64,000 nucleotides of DNA from Beroe ovata (lineage: Eukaryota; Ctenophora; Nuda; Beroida; Beroidae): assembly GCA_946803715.1 (NCBI GenBank), contig CAMPET010000015.1, positions 401,903-465,902 of the forward strand. Direction: 5' to 3'. Position 1 is the first letter of the stretch. Every line of letters starts with the position of its first letter. The translations under genes and the position numbers were made by a program. This document shows, piece by piece, positions 1-12,338 of the stretch. The notes below the pieces were generated by a model. That model was not told the origin of the DNA. It did no database searches and saw only the letters and a list, made by a program, of their open reading frames with translations.

Positions 1-91
1 GCTTGGAGAGACTTGTCCACTTTCAACTTTGCAGTCTGCGCCGGATCATTGATATCTACACCTAGAGCCTCTACGAGGCACTGGTTGGCAA
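1..91 (-). CDS. possible internal exon of an unidentified gene (partial)
   Basis: On the minus strand a TTTTCAG acceptor lies just right of position 91. The sequence to the window edge is then open in one frame and reads ANQCLVEALG-VDINDP followed by a Lys/Gln-rich stretch. I do not recognise the protein. The evidence is one splice-acceptor match plus 29 open codons, so this could be chance. The gene would continue left of the window. Confidence 0.3.
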
Positions 92-1079
92 CTGAAAAGA
101 AAGTAGAATGATGCTGAGTAAGGGGGAGATTTGACAATGAATCAATGCAAGAAGTGCGACCGCAGCTACTGCAATCTCAAACCAAGAAAAGGGATAAAAA
201 CCTTTTCAAACCTGCCATACTTTCGGCTGCTTCACCCGTCACAACTTTCTTCTCAATTAGATCATGAAGATGTCGTAAGACTGCGTATGAGAGCCTGTCC
301 TGTTGTAACTTTGACATGGCTTGAGATTGGGGAATGTTTGTTAATGAAATCTACCTATGTTGGGATAGTTTCGTACGTGCGCGCGGCGCACATTTGTTCG
401 TCTAAATGTTTGCAATGAGAACGCGCGATAGAAATTGGCCAAACTGAGAAGACCCTTTTGTTGATTTTGCCACTTTTACACATATTTTGTACATTATACA
501 AGGAGAAATGGCGGCTAATAACGGCAATTAGTGGCAGCATACCTAAATGAAACTCCCGATGAAATGAAGTCCATCAATAGCAAATAGTATTCAGCAATGT
601 AAAAATAATTCGTTGCTGACCATACAAAAATTAGGAATAGATTTATGTTACAGCAGTGCAGTGTTAAATATGTGACTTAATCTTTGTTTCTTTACAAATT
701 TACAAAGTCAATGCATAGTATAACATACGATCATTACTCAGCGACATAACCGCTACGACAAAGTCATACTGTTCTATGTGAATTGCGAATATACTACTGT
801 ATACTGTAGTGTACATTGTACAATGTATTGTACCCATTGTACGACTAATCGGTGTATATGGGCACATTAATGGCAGTCTAGTGGATGCTGAACCTCAGAA
901 ACGGGCGACATTCCAATATAAGCCGACTTCAGGTAAACATGCTAAGAGTCATGGACCCGATGTTTTAATAGTGCACAGCACACCCGAAACTTGTTGATCC
1001 GTTCTCGGGCCGCTAATTAAGGTCAAGTAAGCGCCAAAATGATACACAATACACGCCAATACGAGCCACTAACCTCACA
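92..1079. other. intergenic stretch, no gene recognised
   Basis: Short open frames here have no recognisable domain and look random. A palindromic TGTACA-rich patch lies at about 808-842, like patches elsewhere in the window. I see no RNA gene. Confidence 0.5.
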
Positions 1080-1852
1080 CTAACCGATGGCATCAGGCCA
1101 ATCATGCTCCAGAAAGGCTGGGCTAGCATCAGCGAAACCTTCATCAAGGTTACTAAAGCTAGCTACCAACTAGGGCACACACCACTCCCATGGTGCAGCT
1201 CGAATGGTATCTTCCTACCAAAGCCTGGTAAAGACGACTATAAGAACCCCAAAGCTTTCCGCACCATAACACTGTCACCTGTTTTCCTTAAATGGATGGA
1301 ACGCGTGATACTGTGGCACATGGAAACGGACCTGAAGGTATGCGACAAACTAAGCAAGAAACAATTTGGTTTCAAGCGAGGCTGTTCTACCACAGCAGCA
1401 ATCCACAAGCTCGTCAGGAAACTCGAGATGGCGATCCTCAACAAAGGAATGGCTCTCGGCACTTTCCTTGACATTGAAGGCGCGTTTGACAACGTATCCT
1501 TCGAGGCGATAGAAAAAGCCCTATCAAAGAACTGCAGATCATATGGTGTCAATCGATGGATCATGTCAATGATCCGACGACGACAGACCACGGTTGGCCT
1601 GCAGGGAAATGAAAAGGTAATTTCCATTGTTCGCGGGTGCCCGCAGGGAGGAATTCTCTCCCCCCTGCTTTGGAATCTCGTGATTAATGAGCTACTAGAA
1701 TATACTAGAGATAAGGTGCCATGCGACCTTCTAGGCTTTGCTGATGACCTATCTCTAGTATCAGTGGTGCTATCGCCCAAAAAACGCTCCTCAGGCAACA
1801 AGCAAGGCTTCGATGCAGACACTCTCAGAGAGGTCACACAAAAAAGCCTCAA
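1080..1852 (+). mobile_element. non-LTR retrotransposon reverse transcriptase fragment
   Basis: The plus-strand frame reads TDGIRPIMLQKGW, then LPKPGKDDY, the motif A block FLDIEGAFDNV, the block GCPQGGILSPLLW, and the motif C box GFADDLSL. These are the fingers and palm of a LINE-type (jockey/CR1-like) reverse transcriptase. Both catalytic aspartate boxes are intact. The frame is open upstream of the first Met and stops only because the sequence reaches an N at 1853. I see no endonuclease domain, 3' tail or target-site duplication, so this is a fragment. It is the only coding sequence on the plus strand. Right of the N the sequence is LKB1 in antisense, so the element's 3' end is unknown. 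The exact clade cannot be set by eye. Confidence 0.85.
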
Positions 1853-1853
1853 N

Positions 1854-3751
1854 AACTCCCGCAGAGAGTCCGACAGCTGCTCGGGAATATCGAATTTTCC
1901 CTCCCCGATCTTCTTATACAACTTGAACACGTTATCCGCGTTGAACGGGTAGTTCCCCGTCACAAAGTTATATAGACTGACACCAGCCGACCACACGTCC
2001 AATTTCCGTCCCGAAAAGATGTCCGCTCCGATAGCTACTTCCGGTGCTATGAACATCGGTGCGCCCTGACTGCCCTTCACAGTGTCCAGTGAGCTGTACG
2101 GGTCTAACTGTTCGGCAACCCCGAAATCACATATCTTAACCTGCCGAATGTTGTATGTTGTCAGCATCTACGGGACGTAGTTAGCAAGATGATATGTTGT
2201 GTCTGCCCCTATGGTGACGCGTTTCTATGGTAACGCGTTATAACGGGGTCACGTGATCTATGTGTCAGGTACCGTGTGAGACGTATCGAGGAGTAGGTTA
2301 GCAGGTTTGATGTCCTTGTGAATAACGTGACGGGAGTGTAGAAAGTGGAGTCCGTGGAGTGTCTGACGGATGTACTTGTGTGCTTGCCACGTGGGGAACT
2401 TGTGATCTTCCGTGTTGTCTAGCATGTCCTGCGAGGAGCGGTGGAGGGGGTTGATCACGTGATGTGTGAAATGGGAGTATCTTACAAATTTAGGTTTATA
2501 GTAATTTATGTTATAATTACATCTATAAGTAGATCCGTTACATCTACAAACTATCGGTATTAAACCACTGGACGATTCAGTTCATTATATGTTAACCCTC
2601 CCTAGTCCTCATTGATTAAATTGACGTGCTAATACCTGTAGTGAGCAACAGCAAAACGTCATAAACAGGTACGTTTTATCTTTCTCAGATTTGAAGTGTA
2701 CATCGTACAACTCAATGACATTCTCGTGGGGCGATTTTGATAATTTCTGAAACAGATTAGCATTCGGACTTGTGTTGTGACTTGTGTTGGAATATGAGAG
2801 AAAGAGTGCCCTCAAACTACGATTTCACGGTGAACGCAGGATGCTATCATAGGCCATACGATAGCATCCTGCGGACATAGGCAATGACAACACATTCACA
2901 TATTCACACACACACACACATATACATTCACACACTCACACACACACACACACAGACAGACACTACGCACACACACCCACACCCACACANACACACAGTA
3001 CACACACACACATACACACACACACAGACACACACACAGACACACTCACACACCTTGAGAAGATTGATTTCTCTTCTCATATTCTCCTCTCCTGCTGGAA
3101 TCTTCTTCAGTTTGGATTTCTTCATGATCTTCACGGCTGCTCGTCGTATAGTTTCCGTGTCCAGTGCTTCCTTCACCTATAGTCGGACAATATGTTGTCG
3201 GAGAAGCAACACGTAGCTGAGCCTCAATTTATATGTCATTAACGATAAGTTACAGTTCAACCAATCTTCCGAACTATGATAATACGGAATACCAACAAAC
3301 ATTTCATTACTTGTTTCAATAAAAATCAAGGATTCAACAAAACTATTGACAAGCAGTGTTCCCTAGCAATACCTCTGCTCACCCTTGCATAGCTGCCCTC
3401 TCCCAGTACATCTCCTAGCAGATACTTGTTCACAAACTTGGGGACTCGTTCCACTGTCTCGTATACTATGTCCGCACTTGGGACCTGTAACATCACATGT
3501 AACACGTGACTGTTACATCTCACTAACTTATGTTATTACTTTGTGTGGGCTGTGTAACGTTTGTGAAATGGTGAGGGTAACATGATTTATGGACGTCGTG
3601 GTTCCTATATATGTCACCACGTAGATCATACCTTGTGGAAGATCACATCAGGGTAGCCAGCGTCATCCTCATCTTCATCCCAAGGGTCCGAGGCCCCCAA
3701 ATTAAAGTGGACTACGTCATCAGTCAGGTGTGACGTAGGGGATAGGGACAT
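1854..3751 (-). CDS. STK11: serine/threonine kinase LKB1 (STK11), 3' end missing
   Basis: Master kinase that phosphorylates the activation loop of AMPK-family kinases and works with STRAD and MO25. Six exons join in frame with GT-AG borders (minus strand): 3632-3751, 3383-3484, 3054-3176, 2636-2746, 2273-2428 and 1854-2140, giving about 299 residues. The start is the ATG of [10 protein letters not shown], followed by an acidic N-terminus. Visible motifs are the glycine loop LGEGSYARV, the ATP lysine in AAVKIMKK, the catalytic loop [19 protein letters not shown], and APEVA. LKB1-specific wording includes [17 protein letters not shown] and the VKEALDTET block after the glycine loop. The kinase C-lobe stops at an N (1853), beyond which lies antisense reverse transcriptase. 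The last kinase helices and the regulatory tail are therefore absent here. RPL32 lies only about 180 bases upstream on the same strand. Confidence 0.93.
2835..2873. repeat. perfect short inverted repeat (hairpin) in LKB1 intron
   Basis: Two 14-base arms, CGCAGGATGCTATC and its reverse complement, are separated by 11 bases. The hairpin lies in the intron between the fourth- and third-last LKB1 exons seen here. Confidence 0.8.
2900..3053. repeat. (CA)n microsatellite abutting a splice donor
   Basis: Imperfect CA-rich tract with one N near 2990. On the minus strand it reads (GT)n, and its first bases form the 5' splice site (GTGTGTGAG) of the LKB1 exon at 3054-3176. Confidence 0.9.
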
Positions 3752-3930
3752 CCCTCATCACTACATCATTCACCTATAGTGTGCTGTGAGAGGGGATGCG
3801 TTAGTGGAAACGAGAATATCGCTTGTAAAAAGCGTCCACTTAAATAACAATTAAATAATACGATTGCGACATGCTAATATATGACACAGTGAAACACAGA
3901 TTTGAATACATAAAAATTCCACAAGTTAAA

Positions 3931-4335
3931 TTAGTTATCTTCCTCTGATCTGAGCTTAGCTTGCCAGTTGGTGACCTTGATATTGAGCTGCTGTGCTCGC
4001 TCAACGATAGCTTTCCTCTTCTTGGCACTGACATCATGGGCGATCTCGGCGGCGTATCGCTTGTTGTGCATCATAAGCAATTCCAGATCAGCCACATTGT
4101 GAACGACAAACTTGAGAAAACCGTCTGGCATGAGGTGCTTGGTGGTCTTGTTGCTGCCGTAACCAATGCTCGGCATCAGAAACTGACCCTTGAAACGTCT
4201 CCTGACTCTGTTGTCAATACCTTTGGGCTTCCTCCAGCTGGAGCCATCGATCTTGCCATATCTGTCGGACTGGTGACGGATGAACTTCTTCGTCCTTTTC
4301 TTGAGGATTCGGGGCTTGACCAGTGGGGAAACCAT
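3931..4335 (-). CDS. RPL32: 60S ribosomal protein L32 (eL32)
   Basis: Structural protein of the large cytosolic ribosomal subunit. A single exon encodes 134 residues, against about 135 in vertebrates, with strong family motifs: [47 protein letters not shown] and KRKAIVERA, and a C-terminal LRSEED. The start matches the family N-terminus. Eight bases upstream of the ATG is a pyrimidine-rich stretch ending in TATAG followed by GTAAGCGAAA. This looks like a 3' splice site and implies a 5'UTR intron or a trans-splice site. The coding region lies between SMC5 (about 510 bases upstream) and LKB1 (about 180 bases downstream), all on the same strand. Confidence 0.98.
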   Translation of the reverse strand: MVSPLVKPRILKKRTKKFIRHQSDRYGKIDGSSWRKPKGIDNRVRRRFKGQFLMPSIGYGSNKTTKHLMPDGFLKFVVHNVADLELLMMHNKRYAAEIAHDVSAKKRKAIVERAQQLNIKVTNWQAKLRSEEDN

Positions 4336-4845
4336 TTTCGCTTACCTATAGGGAGGGAGGTTGGGAATTAACAGTGAAATAGATGCGACACACAGTGAAT
4401 AGAAGTTCAATCACAGTCGGTTGAGGACAGAAGTTATTAAAAAGAGAGCAGTTTCGAATGAAAGCCTGAGTAACTAAGTATCATTGATAATTAAGGTGAT
4501 TTAGTGAATTTAAAACAATGGGATTAACTTGCAACATATACAGATAAAAACTTGGAGTAAAATAAAGATCTTTCGTTCTGTAATGGCACAAAATGCAAAG
4601 TAAAATAATAATTGAATTAGTTAATAACTGAATGCTAGTAAAAATTTGATTAAAACAACCAAGATCATCGATGATCGAAGGCTCATCCAGATGTAAAGAT
4701 AGACAAGAAGCCATATAGAAGCCGTATAGAATAGGGTATAGTATGGGTATGCATCAATCAAATACGCTAATGAATCAAAATAATTGACATGATTTATATT
4801 TACAAGGAAAAAGCATAAAAATGAAGTATAGAGCTGGGACGATGT

Positions 4846-7800
4846 CTAGAGCTGCGAACAACGGATTTGATTTTGTTCGATCACCTTCTCGACTATAAAC
4901 GAGTCATCATGAGTGTTTGACAAACCTAGGCCATTGAAAATACCAAGGATGGTCATTTTTTCGTTGTAGTCAAGATCAGGTAATAACTTGGGCGTGATGA
5001 GGAAGTACTGAGATGTTCCCTCAACAGTAGCCGCATGGGCCATCATTTCAAACACTTTCCTCTCATTCTTCGGATCCATTCCCTGGTTTATCTCATCCAC
5101 TACTCTAAACGGACACTCTGTCAGCCCTTGTAGTGACAGCAGATACAGAATAGTCGAGACGGATTTCTCACCGCCGGACTGGTAATGTGATGTTAGACGT
5201 TTCATGTCGTCAGAGTTACGAAACTGAACCCGAATATCGATTCCCCATTTGTCGTAGTCCTCGTGTTCAGATAGGTTCACTTCTCCAGCACAGCTCAGTT
5301 TCGAGAAAAATGAACGGAATTTCTCGTTGATTTGATCCACGATTGTGGTAACCGGACCGTACCATTTCTCCCGAACAGAGTTGATCTGACTCTCCAGAGT
5401 CTTCAGTTTTTCCTGGTTCTGTTCCACCTCTGTGGCGTATGTCTCAATTTCCTTCTTTCGATTTTTATACTCTGTAATCACCTGAAAATATGCGCATTGA
5501 AATGCTTAAGTAGAAAATGCTTCCAGCACAATCAATAATTAAAGAGAGAACACCACTAATTGACTAATTTGACTCACTTGAGGATCTACCTCACTGCTAC
5601 ACTCAGCCAGGCCTCGTGCTTCATTCAGCTGCTGATCTAGATCATTAACATCAGAACAGGGGTACCTGTGCAGGTATGAAATTATATCTTGGTAATGTGC
5701 TGTAAAAGTTTATAATTGAATTGAATTGAATTGAACCTGCGATAAATATCATAACGGATAAGCAAATACTTATGTCAAATACTGCTCTTCTTATTAAATT
5801 GAGGTCAAATTCATGAGACCTACCTTTTGAATAGTATCTTGTAACTGTTCGGCAGATTATCTCTATCTAACCCACAAGCAGTTTTTGCTTCTTGAAGCAG
5901 CTGCCTTGCATAGTCACGTTGTCTTTTGACCTGCTCACCATGACTTTCCAATGCTTCCTGTGCTTCGTTGAGTTCGTGACTGCTGGACTGTAAGCGTTCT
6001 TCTGCATCCGAAACCTCCAGAGAAAGTCTGATCTTCTTGAACGTAGCCAGATTTTTCTCATTCTCCTTCTCAGTCAACTTGATGTACACTGAGTACATCT
6101 TTTTGAGATATTCCGTAGTTTTCAGTGCAGCTTGATTTGACTTTTGGATACATTTCTCCTTCTCATCATCCAGATTGATCGTGGAATTCTCTAACTGAGA
6201 CAATTTACAGGACTTATTATAGATTTTACTTTCGAGAGTCTGACGTTGCTGGATTTGATTTCCAATTTTAGTACGCTCATCTCGATAACCCTGTTCCTTA
6301 GCCCTTAGTTCTTGCTCACGACTTTTTACCTGTTAGAGAATGAAAGTTTTTATCACGATAACAATTGCAGCAAAAGTCAACAACAATTAACTTTTATTAT
6401 GATAAGTGTAACTTATATGATGAATGATACAAAGTTTGACAAACCTCATTGTATTTGGCCTTGGCTTCATCTGACTCAAGTCGGAGTGCATTTGCCTCCT
6501 GTTCAAGCCTTTGAATTTGAGATGTATCAACAGTGAGGTTGAAAATTCGAGCTTCTTTCAACTGACTTATAGAGGAGATGGTGTCGCTTGAATATCTCGA
6601 TTTATTGTTCTGGTAGCGATGTGTTGGAGTAAAGTACAAACCAGATGTTATGATCTTGTTTATCCTATCAAGATTTTTGTCCACAGCAGATGTACCAATG
6701 GGAACATTGTGGATCCGATAATATTTACACAAAAACCGTCTTGCTAATTGAGGACATTCAATGAAGTCAGATAGATAGCCAATAAAGCCAAGGGATTTGA
6801 GTTGATGAGAGTCAAATGAAGAGTGAAAATTCTCGTTGGGTGGGGCATGTACAGCATTAATGGATAGTTTCTGATTATCACGGAGTTCCTTCATGAAAGT
6901 ATTCAAATCGTCTGTTCTTTCAAATATGAAAGCCTTCCTGTCATTTCTAGAAATGATACTCTCAATATACTTTGCATTTGAGGTATCTGGGACATTAATA
7001 ATAAGTTGAAAGGGCTCCAATACTTCTCCCTGAAACATATGTTTATTTTTCCTGAGCCACTCAACAGCATTATATGTATCTCGCTCATGGGACCTCCTCA
7101 GACTTTCAAGTTTCTTATTACTGATATCATTTAGCCGCTGTATTTGAGCATGCAAGCCGCTTTGCTTTGACTTCCGAGAATTTTCATCTATATTTAATTC
7201 ATTCTTGATTGACTCCAGCTTTGCCAACTCCTTAGCAATATCTCTACATTTATTCATTAACCTATCTTGAGCAGTTTTGAGGTCTTCAATAGGTGGCAAG
7301 TCTTTCATTTCCCTTTTATATGCTTCCACTTCATTTGTAAGTTGGTTAATTTGACTTATCCTAGTTTCTGCTTCCTGGACTTTGCTCTTGTATTCTTCTT
7401 GGCACTCATCAAATCTTTCTCTATTTGAACTGATACTATGCTCGACACTTTTCAAGCCACTGTTTATCTTGTTAAGATCACTACTCATTTCTTTAATAAC
7501 AGTGCCGACTTCCATTTGGACTGACTTTTTAGCATCGACCAAATCTTTCAATGGCTTAAGGCCTGCTTTTAATTGCTCTACACGATCTGCTAAAGAATTC
7601 TTGGATTCTTTCAATTTCTGAAATTTGACACGTGCAACTTCATATACAAGCCAAGGCCTTTTCAGCTGAAGAACTTCAATCTTTTTTAAATGATTGCTTC
7701 TTTCTTCGTGTTTGCTAACAATATCTTTCAAGTACTCATTTCTTTTCATCAATTTATCAAGGTATTCCTCTTTGGACACTTGTGATGTCAGAACAGATTT

Positions 7801-8334
7801 GTGTTCATTCTTAAGGGTAATCAATTTCTCATGTAACTCCACTAATGCCTGACCCCCAACAGCTCTTTCTGTTGATTCAAGAAGTTGAGCTTGAGTCATT
7901 TTTGCAAATTCAGCAACCATATCCTGAGGTAAAAACTGACATAAGTTGTTCACATCTATGCTCAACTTCTTAGCAAGTCCTGTGATTTCTTTCAAGTTTA
8001 CAGGTTTCTTGTTCAAGAACCAATCTGACTTGTTATCACGTGTTATCACTCTTTTTATTGTGTAGTTCAGACCATCTTTGTTGTACAACTCAAGTTCAAT
8101 AGTTGCCTTATCAGTACCATGTTTCACAAATTCTCCAACTTCCCTTGCTCTGCCTAACAAGTTAGTTTTTCCACCAAGACCAAGGCAAAGAGCACATACA
8201 ATGGAGCTTTTTCCAGTGCCATTAGGACCAATTATAATGTTAAGATGGGGGCCAGTCTTGAACTCAACAGAATCGTATGTTACAAAGTTGGAGAGTTTTA
8301 TTCGAGCAAGACTCCCTTGCATCCATCCTTCCAT
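4846..8334 (-). CDS. SMC5: structural maintenance of chromosomes protein 5
   Basis: ATPase arm of the SMC5/6 complex, acting in DNA repair and replication-fork stability in the nucleus. Four exons join in frame: 6445-8334 (630 codons), 5824-6329, 5578-5665 and 4846-5481, for 1039 residues (human 1101). The N-terminal head carries Walker A GPNGTGKSS (about residues 36-44) and the Q-region FLPQDMVAEFAKM. Long coiled-coil arms flank a hinge region. The C-terminal head carries the ABC signature YQSGGEKSVSTILYL and Walker B FRVVDEINQGMDP, both SMC5-typical. A TTTAG acceptor-like site lies 10 bases upstream of the ATG. The first exon is unusually long for this window. All catalytic motifs are present and no frame break is seen. 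Confidence 0.97.
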
Positions 8335-8666
8335 GGAAGAGCAACTAAAGTGGAATCAATTATCTATATATTAATGGAATAAATATTGCATGTTACCACT
8401 TTTTATAGATGTGTTTCCACACAGTCTCACACAAATCTCTTCACAAGGCCATAGATCAAGAAATAATAGAATGAATAAGTCTCTCATAATATTACTATAC
8501 AGTTGTGTGGGTTTACTGCAAACAAAGCAAAATACTGGATATCGATTTTCTAATCCAAGGAGTGATATAACAGAGGGTAGAATCTAAACTGCGAATGATC
8601 AGGGGATATCTTACAAATGTAAGGAACTCTTCTGTCAACTGTGATTTGGATCTCAGTATCATGCAT

Positions 8667-8781
8667 CAGCAAGTGGTAAAAGAGAACAGAAAGGTTTGGG
8701 CCCACAGTACCCCTCACAGCTTACAAATGCAAGGCTGGGCCACCCGAAACTCAGGAACCTGGAGCTTCACTGTTGAGAGAC
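8667..8781. repeat. dispersed repeat, copy 1
   Basis: About 115 bases match 43394-43509 in the same orientation at roughly 80 percent by eye, with small indels. The shared core includes ACCCCTCACAGCTTACAA. Short open frames cross it but no protein family is recognised. Confidence 0.75.
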
Positions 8782-9780
8782 GTCGTGGGGGCAGTGGAAA
8801 TAAGTTACCTCATTCCAACATCTCAACTCTATGTTTACCCATTAGGGTGGTAACAACAGCGCGTGCGCACAAAGTACTAGCACGTTTACGACGACTAAAA
8901 GTGTAACACGGTGTTTTTCACGTTTACAAACTTATCTTTGAATGTATTCAACGAATCGTTCTGAAATTTTGTCACCAGGTAGAGAAAACAAAGCTGGTCA
9001 TGACTGGTTAAAATCATCCGAATTCCCCATTGCCTGCCGAAGCTATGGCTACTTGAAGTTTTCAACAGCTCATAGCTCAGCTTAGGAATCTCCTAGAAAG
9101 ATGATTTTCAACCTGCTTTGTCGATATCATAAGTATCTATCAAGTCTCAAAGTTTCAGCCTGATAACTCAAAGGGAAGGTGCCACATGGTTTTGTCCACA
9201 AGTTAAAATCTCTATCTACGAGTCTTTACGAGCGGCGAAATACAACAAACGCATCAGATAATGAACTATACACCCACGTGCGCGTAATGAATTGTTGCGC
9301 GCAGCATGTAACTGGCACGTGCCAGTTGAGAGCTTTCAGATGCAGCTTTCAGATTTGCTCTACGTCTTTCCTGAGCTGAGTTATGGACGAAAATTGATCG
9401 GATTTTCACGCGTTGTTTTCAAACCACCATAACTTGACTTCTAAATACTCAATCGGCTTGAATCCTTCGATGTTTGCTTAAAGAAACATTCATCTTCAAT
9501 TTCCGTGGCTTATCGTTGAGTTTGAACAAAAGAGTCGTTGGTTATTTCGTTTTAACGACAGACATTGTAACTTTGGCATATTCTCGCGAAATTTTGGTGT
9601 TACACTTTTTGCGCCCAGTCCTTGTTCTTCTACCACCTACAACTCTTTCAAATCACAATTTCTGGCAACAAAACTTGTTCTCCGAGTTAGTACCAGCCTG
9701 CAGATCATTTTGATACCAAGTTTGTCATATTTTGTTGAAGTCGATTTTTTTCGTTCACCCCCTATACCCATGACTTGTCT
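8782..9780. other. intergenic stretch, no gene recognised
   Basis: Upstream of SMC5. Only short random frames are seen. An 18-base perfect palindrome (AACTGGCACGTGCCAGTT, 9310-9327) is the only notable structure; it contains an E-box-like CACGTG. Confidence 0.5.
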
Positions 9781-10515
9781 GGCGATGCTAGACCGCTGAT
9801 GCAAGCCGCGAAGAATAAGTTTGCGCCGCGCGCGCGCGCAAAACGAAATTCTCGACAGGGTCTATCATAGATCGACAAACCCATGACGCTTATCAGTATC
9901 ATGGATTGTCAAGCGATGCAAGACCGATGATGCAATCGTAGGATTTTACCCTACCGTCGGTGCGCGCGATTTTCAATCCCGCCAGCAAGGGTAGGGTGAA
10001 ATCCTACAAATGATGCAACTGCAAGCCGCGACTTGCGACAGCAAGTTTGCGCCCCGCGGGCCAAACGAAATTCTAGAATTCTCGACAGTGGACACTCGGA
10101 CAGTGCATGCCATGGGCTATCATCGATCGACGCGACAAATCATTGGCTGACGGCTGTCGATGAAAGCCCCTGTCGCGTCGAGAATTTCATTGCGCGCGGC
10201 CGGCGGCGCGCTGCAAATTATTCTCAGACTGTACTCGCGTCAGTGCATTGGTCAGCGGGGCCTAGCAAGGCAAACAAATCATGGACGGCCGTCAGCCATT
10301 GCCACGCGAAACGGTATTCTCGACCAGTCGACCGCGACTTGTCAGATTTTATCTGACCTCTGTTTCTCGCGCGCGAGAAACAGGCCAGGACGTCAGGTAC
10401 TGGTAATATCTGACAAACCGCGACAGGGCGATCTTTCATCGATCGACAATGATGTACGTACTGGGCTGCGCCGTATGACATATCATATAGTACATTTCAT
10501 CGAATCATCGATCAC
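9781..10515. repeat. GC-rich repeat island 1
   Basis: A patchwork of repeated modules. The module AAGTTTGCGCC followed by CG alternation and AAACGAAATTCT occurs at about 9820 and again at about 10039. GATGCAAGACCG-like words and CTATCATNGATCGAC words are also repeated. A hairpin at about 9938-10010 has arms starting GTAGGATTT. At 10333-10410 lies the TCTGACCTCTGTTTCTCG module, here directly palindromic around CGCGCG. The same modules recur at 14.6-15.0 kb and 44.5-45.0 kb. Open frames across it are low-quality shadows. Confidence 0.75.
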
Positions 10516-10663
10516 AGAATGAAAAATATAAAGATTAAAGGGGCAGTAAGGCCGTTCTACTTCTATAAGTGACACTTCTATAAGTGACTATAAGAGCAAA
10601 TTCATGTTTACAGTTCAGAGTATCAGTAAAAACTCGTGCTCAGAGTAAATGATAGAAAGACAT

Positions 10664-11780
10664 CTATTTACCCTCCCGCTTCTCTATTCTGAGATAGTTT
10701 GCTACAGTGCTGACGAACTGTGAGGGCGAGATAAGATAGCAAGTAGGAATAGATAATATCTCTGTGAGATGAACTGGCCATGGAGGATACCCGGCCAGAG
10801 TGTTGACACTTCCAAACTTGACCAGCAGTTCTGGGGGTGACTTAGCAAACACCTAGCAGGGGGTTAGAGAGTTAGAATTCGGTCATACACTTTTTGATCA
10901 TCAAGAGCATAAAGGTGTATTTTCACCGATTCAAATTGGACACACAAGATATAGAACTTACTTTATGATAGGACTCGTAGTTGACTTGGGTTATCTCGGT
11001 CACAGCACCAGATACAAACTCCTTTGCAATGTCTCGTGCTGAAAATATGACGTTAAGAGTATGGAAAGAACGGAAAAAGTAACAACGTTTTGCAGGAGAG
11101 GTATAAAAATTGTCTGTGTTTTCTCACCTGCATGAACGAGATCAGTACGACCGTTTTCCACACTGACGAACTGGATATGAAGTGAATTGTCACCAGCCCG
11201 GGGTTTCTTGCAGTTCCGTGTGAAATCGGAATAGTATTCACGGAGGGAGGCATCAATCTCAAGTTTCTGTTGTCGTAACTTGCCGTAGTAATCGTACAGC
11301 GATATCGTGGTTACGCCTGGTAAATACGAAAATTTTGGTAATAATTTGGGGAGAAATAGAAGCATGACTGATTTGCAAGTATTCGAGAAACTCACCTAGA
11401 CAAATACACCACACTATGGGCTTGACAAGATCCTCAATGGGAACGTTATCCTCAAGAAACATGAGTGACACGTGACCAGGCATTTTTCCGAGGGGCTTGG
11501 CGTGCGAGAGGAGCACGTCGGCGTTCCACTTTGACTCACGCCACCACCTGCGAATAGTTATATGAGGGCGGATTAAGATATAAGGCGGTTAATGCGTTAT
11601 TGTACAATGTACATTACTGCATTAACAATGTACATTGTACATGAGGTATGAGCCGATCTGTACAATTAAATCCAGAAAGCATTACCTGGCAAGATTGAGG
11701 CAGCATTGCACAACAACTTGTAGCTGGCAGTAAGTGTGTAGGAACATGTGAATCACAAAGAGGAAGCCCTCGTAAATCAT
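10664..11780 (-). CDS. NUS1: dehydrodolichyl diphosphate synthase complex subunit NUS1 (Nogo-B receptor)
   Basis: Partner of DHDDS in cis-prenyltransferase, which makes dolichol precursors at the ER membrane. Five exons join in frame: 11686-11780, 11396-11547, 11128-11316, 10962-11038 and 10664-10852, for 233 residues (human 293). The N-terminus MIYEGFLFVIHMF is hydrophobic and likely membrane-embedded. The family core reads LPGHV-like (MPGHVSLMF), VWCICLGVTTISLYDYYG, LLVKFGSVNTLAGYPPW and VHLTEILSIP. The C-terminus ends REGK, keeping the RxG motif that this subunit contributes to the active site. A pyrimidine-rich TTTTAG acceptor lies four bases before the ATG, so a 5'UTR intron, upstream coding exon or trans-splice site is possible. 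The shorter N-terminus compared with human may mean a missed exon. Confidence 0.93.
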
Positions 11781-12338
11781 ACCTCTAAAATGGGATAGAG
11801 TGAATTTATCGCTCTGGCAACGGAATCAATATGTTGACAAATGATAATGAACTATAATACAGACCGCGTCATCAAAATGAGTCATGGAACGGTACGTAGG
11901 CAATGAATAACACAGTATGAACGAAAAATAACTGAACAAAGACCAACCCACTTAAAAAACAATTAAAAACATATAATTCACACGTGTCGAAGTGCTGTAA
12001 ACCGCCGTGCAGAATGAAACAGAAAAGCGCGCGCATTAAAATTCAAATTACGCGCCAATGTCTAAGGTAAGGTGACATCGCGCCTCACGTGAAATTTCCG
12101 AATAAGAGTTGCCATTTTGTGACAACAGTGTCATTTTATGAGAATAGAAGGGCGGGCTGTATGCTTTGTATGATAAGGGGGGCCAAAGTTGTGACTACAA
12201 GATGTTTTCTCGCCCAAAAAGCCTGTTTTGACGTACTGGTATCAACAAATGTCACTGCTAGCATTCTGATGTCACAGTAACAAATAAATGCTGAATATAA
12301 TACAGAATATCCGAATGACTGAAAACTTTCTGGTGCTG
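11781..12338. other. intergenic, no gene recognised
   Basis: Lies between NUS1 and the aldo-keto reductase and should hold the NUS1 5' region. Only short frames are seen. A TGTACATTGTACA-type palindrome sits just left, at about 11608-11643, in the first NUS1 intron. Confidence 0.4.

Noticed and set aside
1238-1852. Minus-strand open frame continuing LKB1 past the N
   Set aside because: It is the antisense of the reverse transcriptase and reads through only by chance; no LKB1 similarity after the N.
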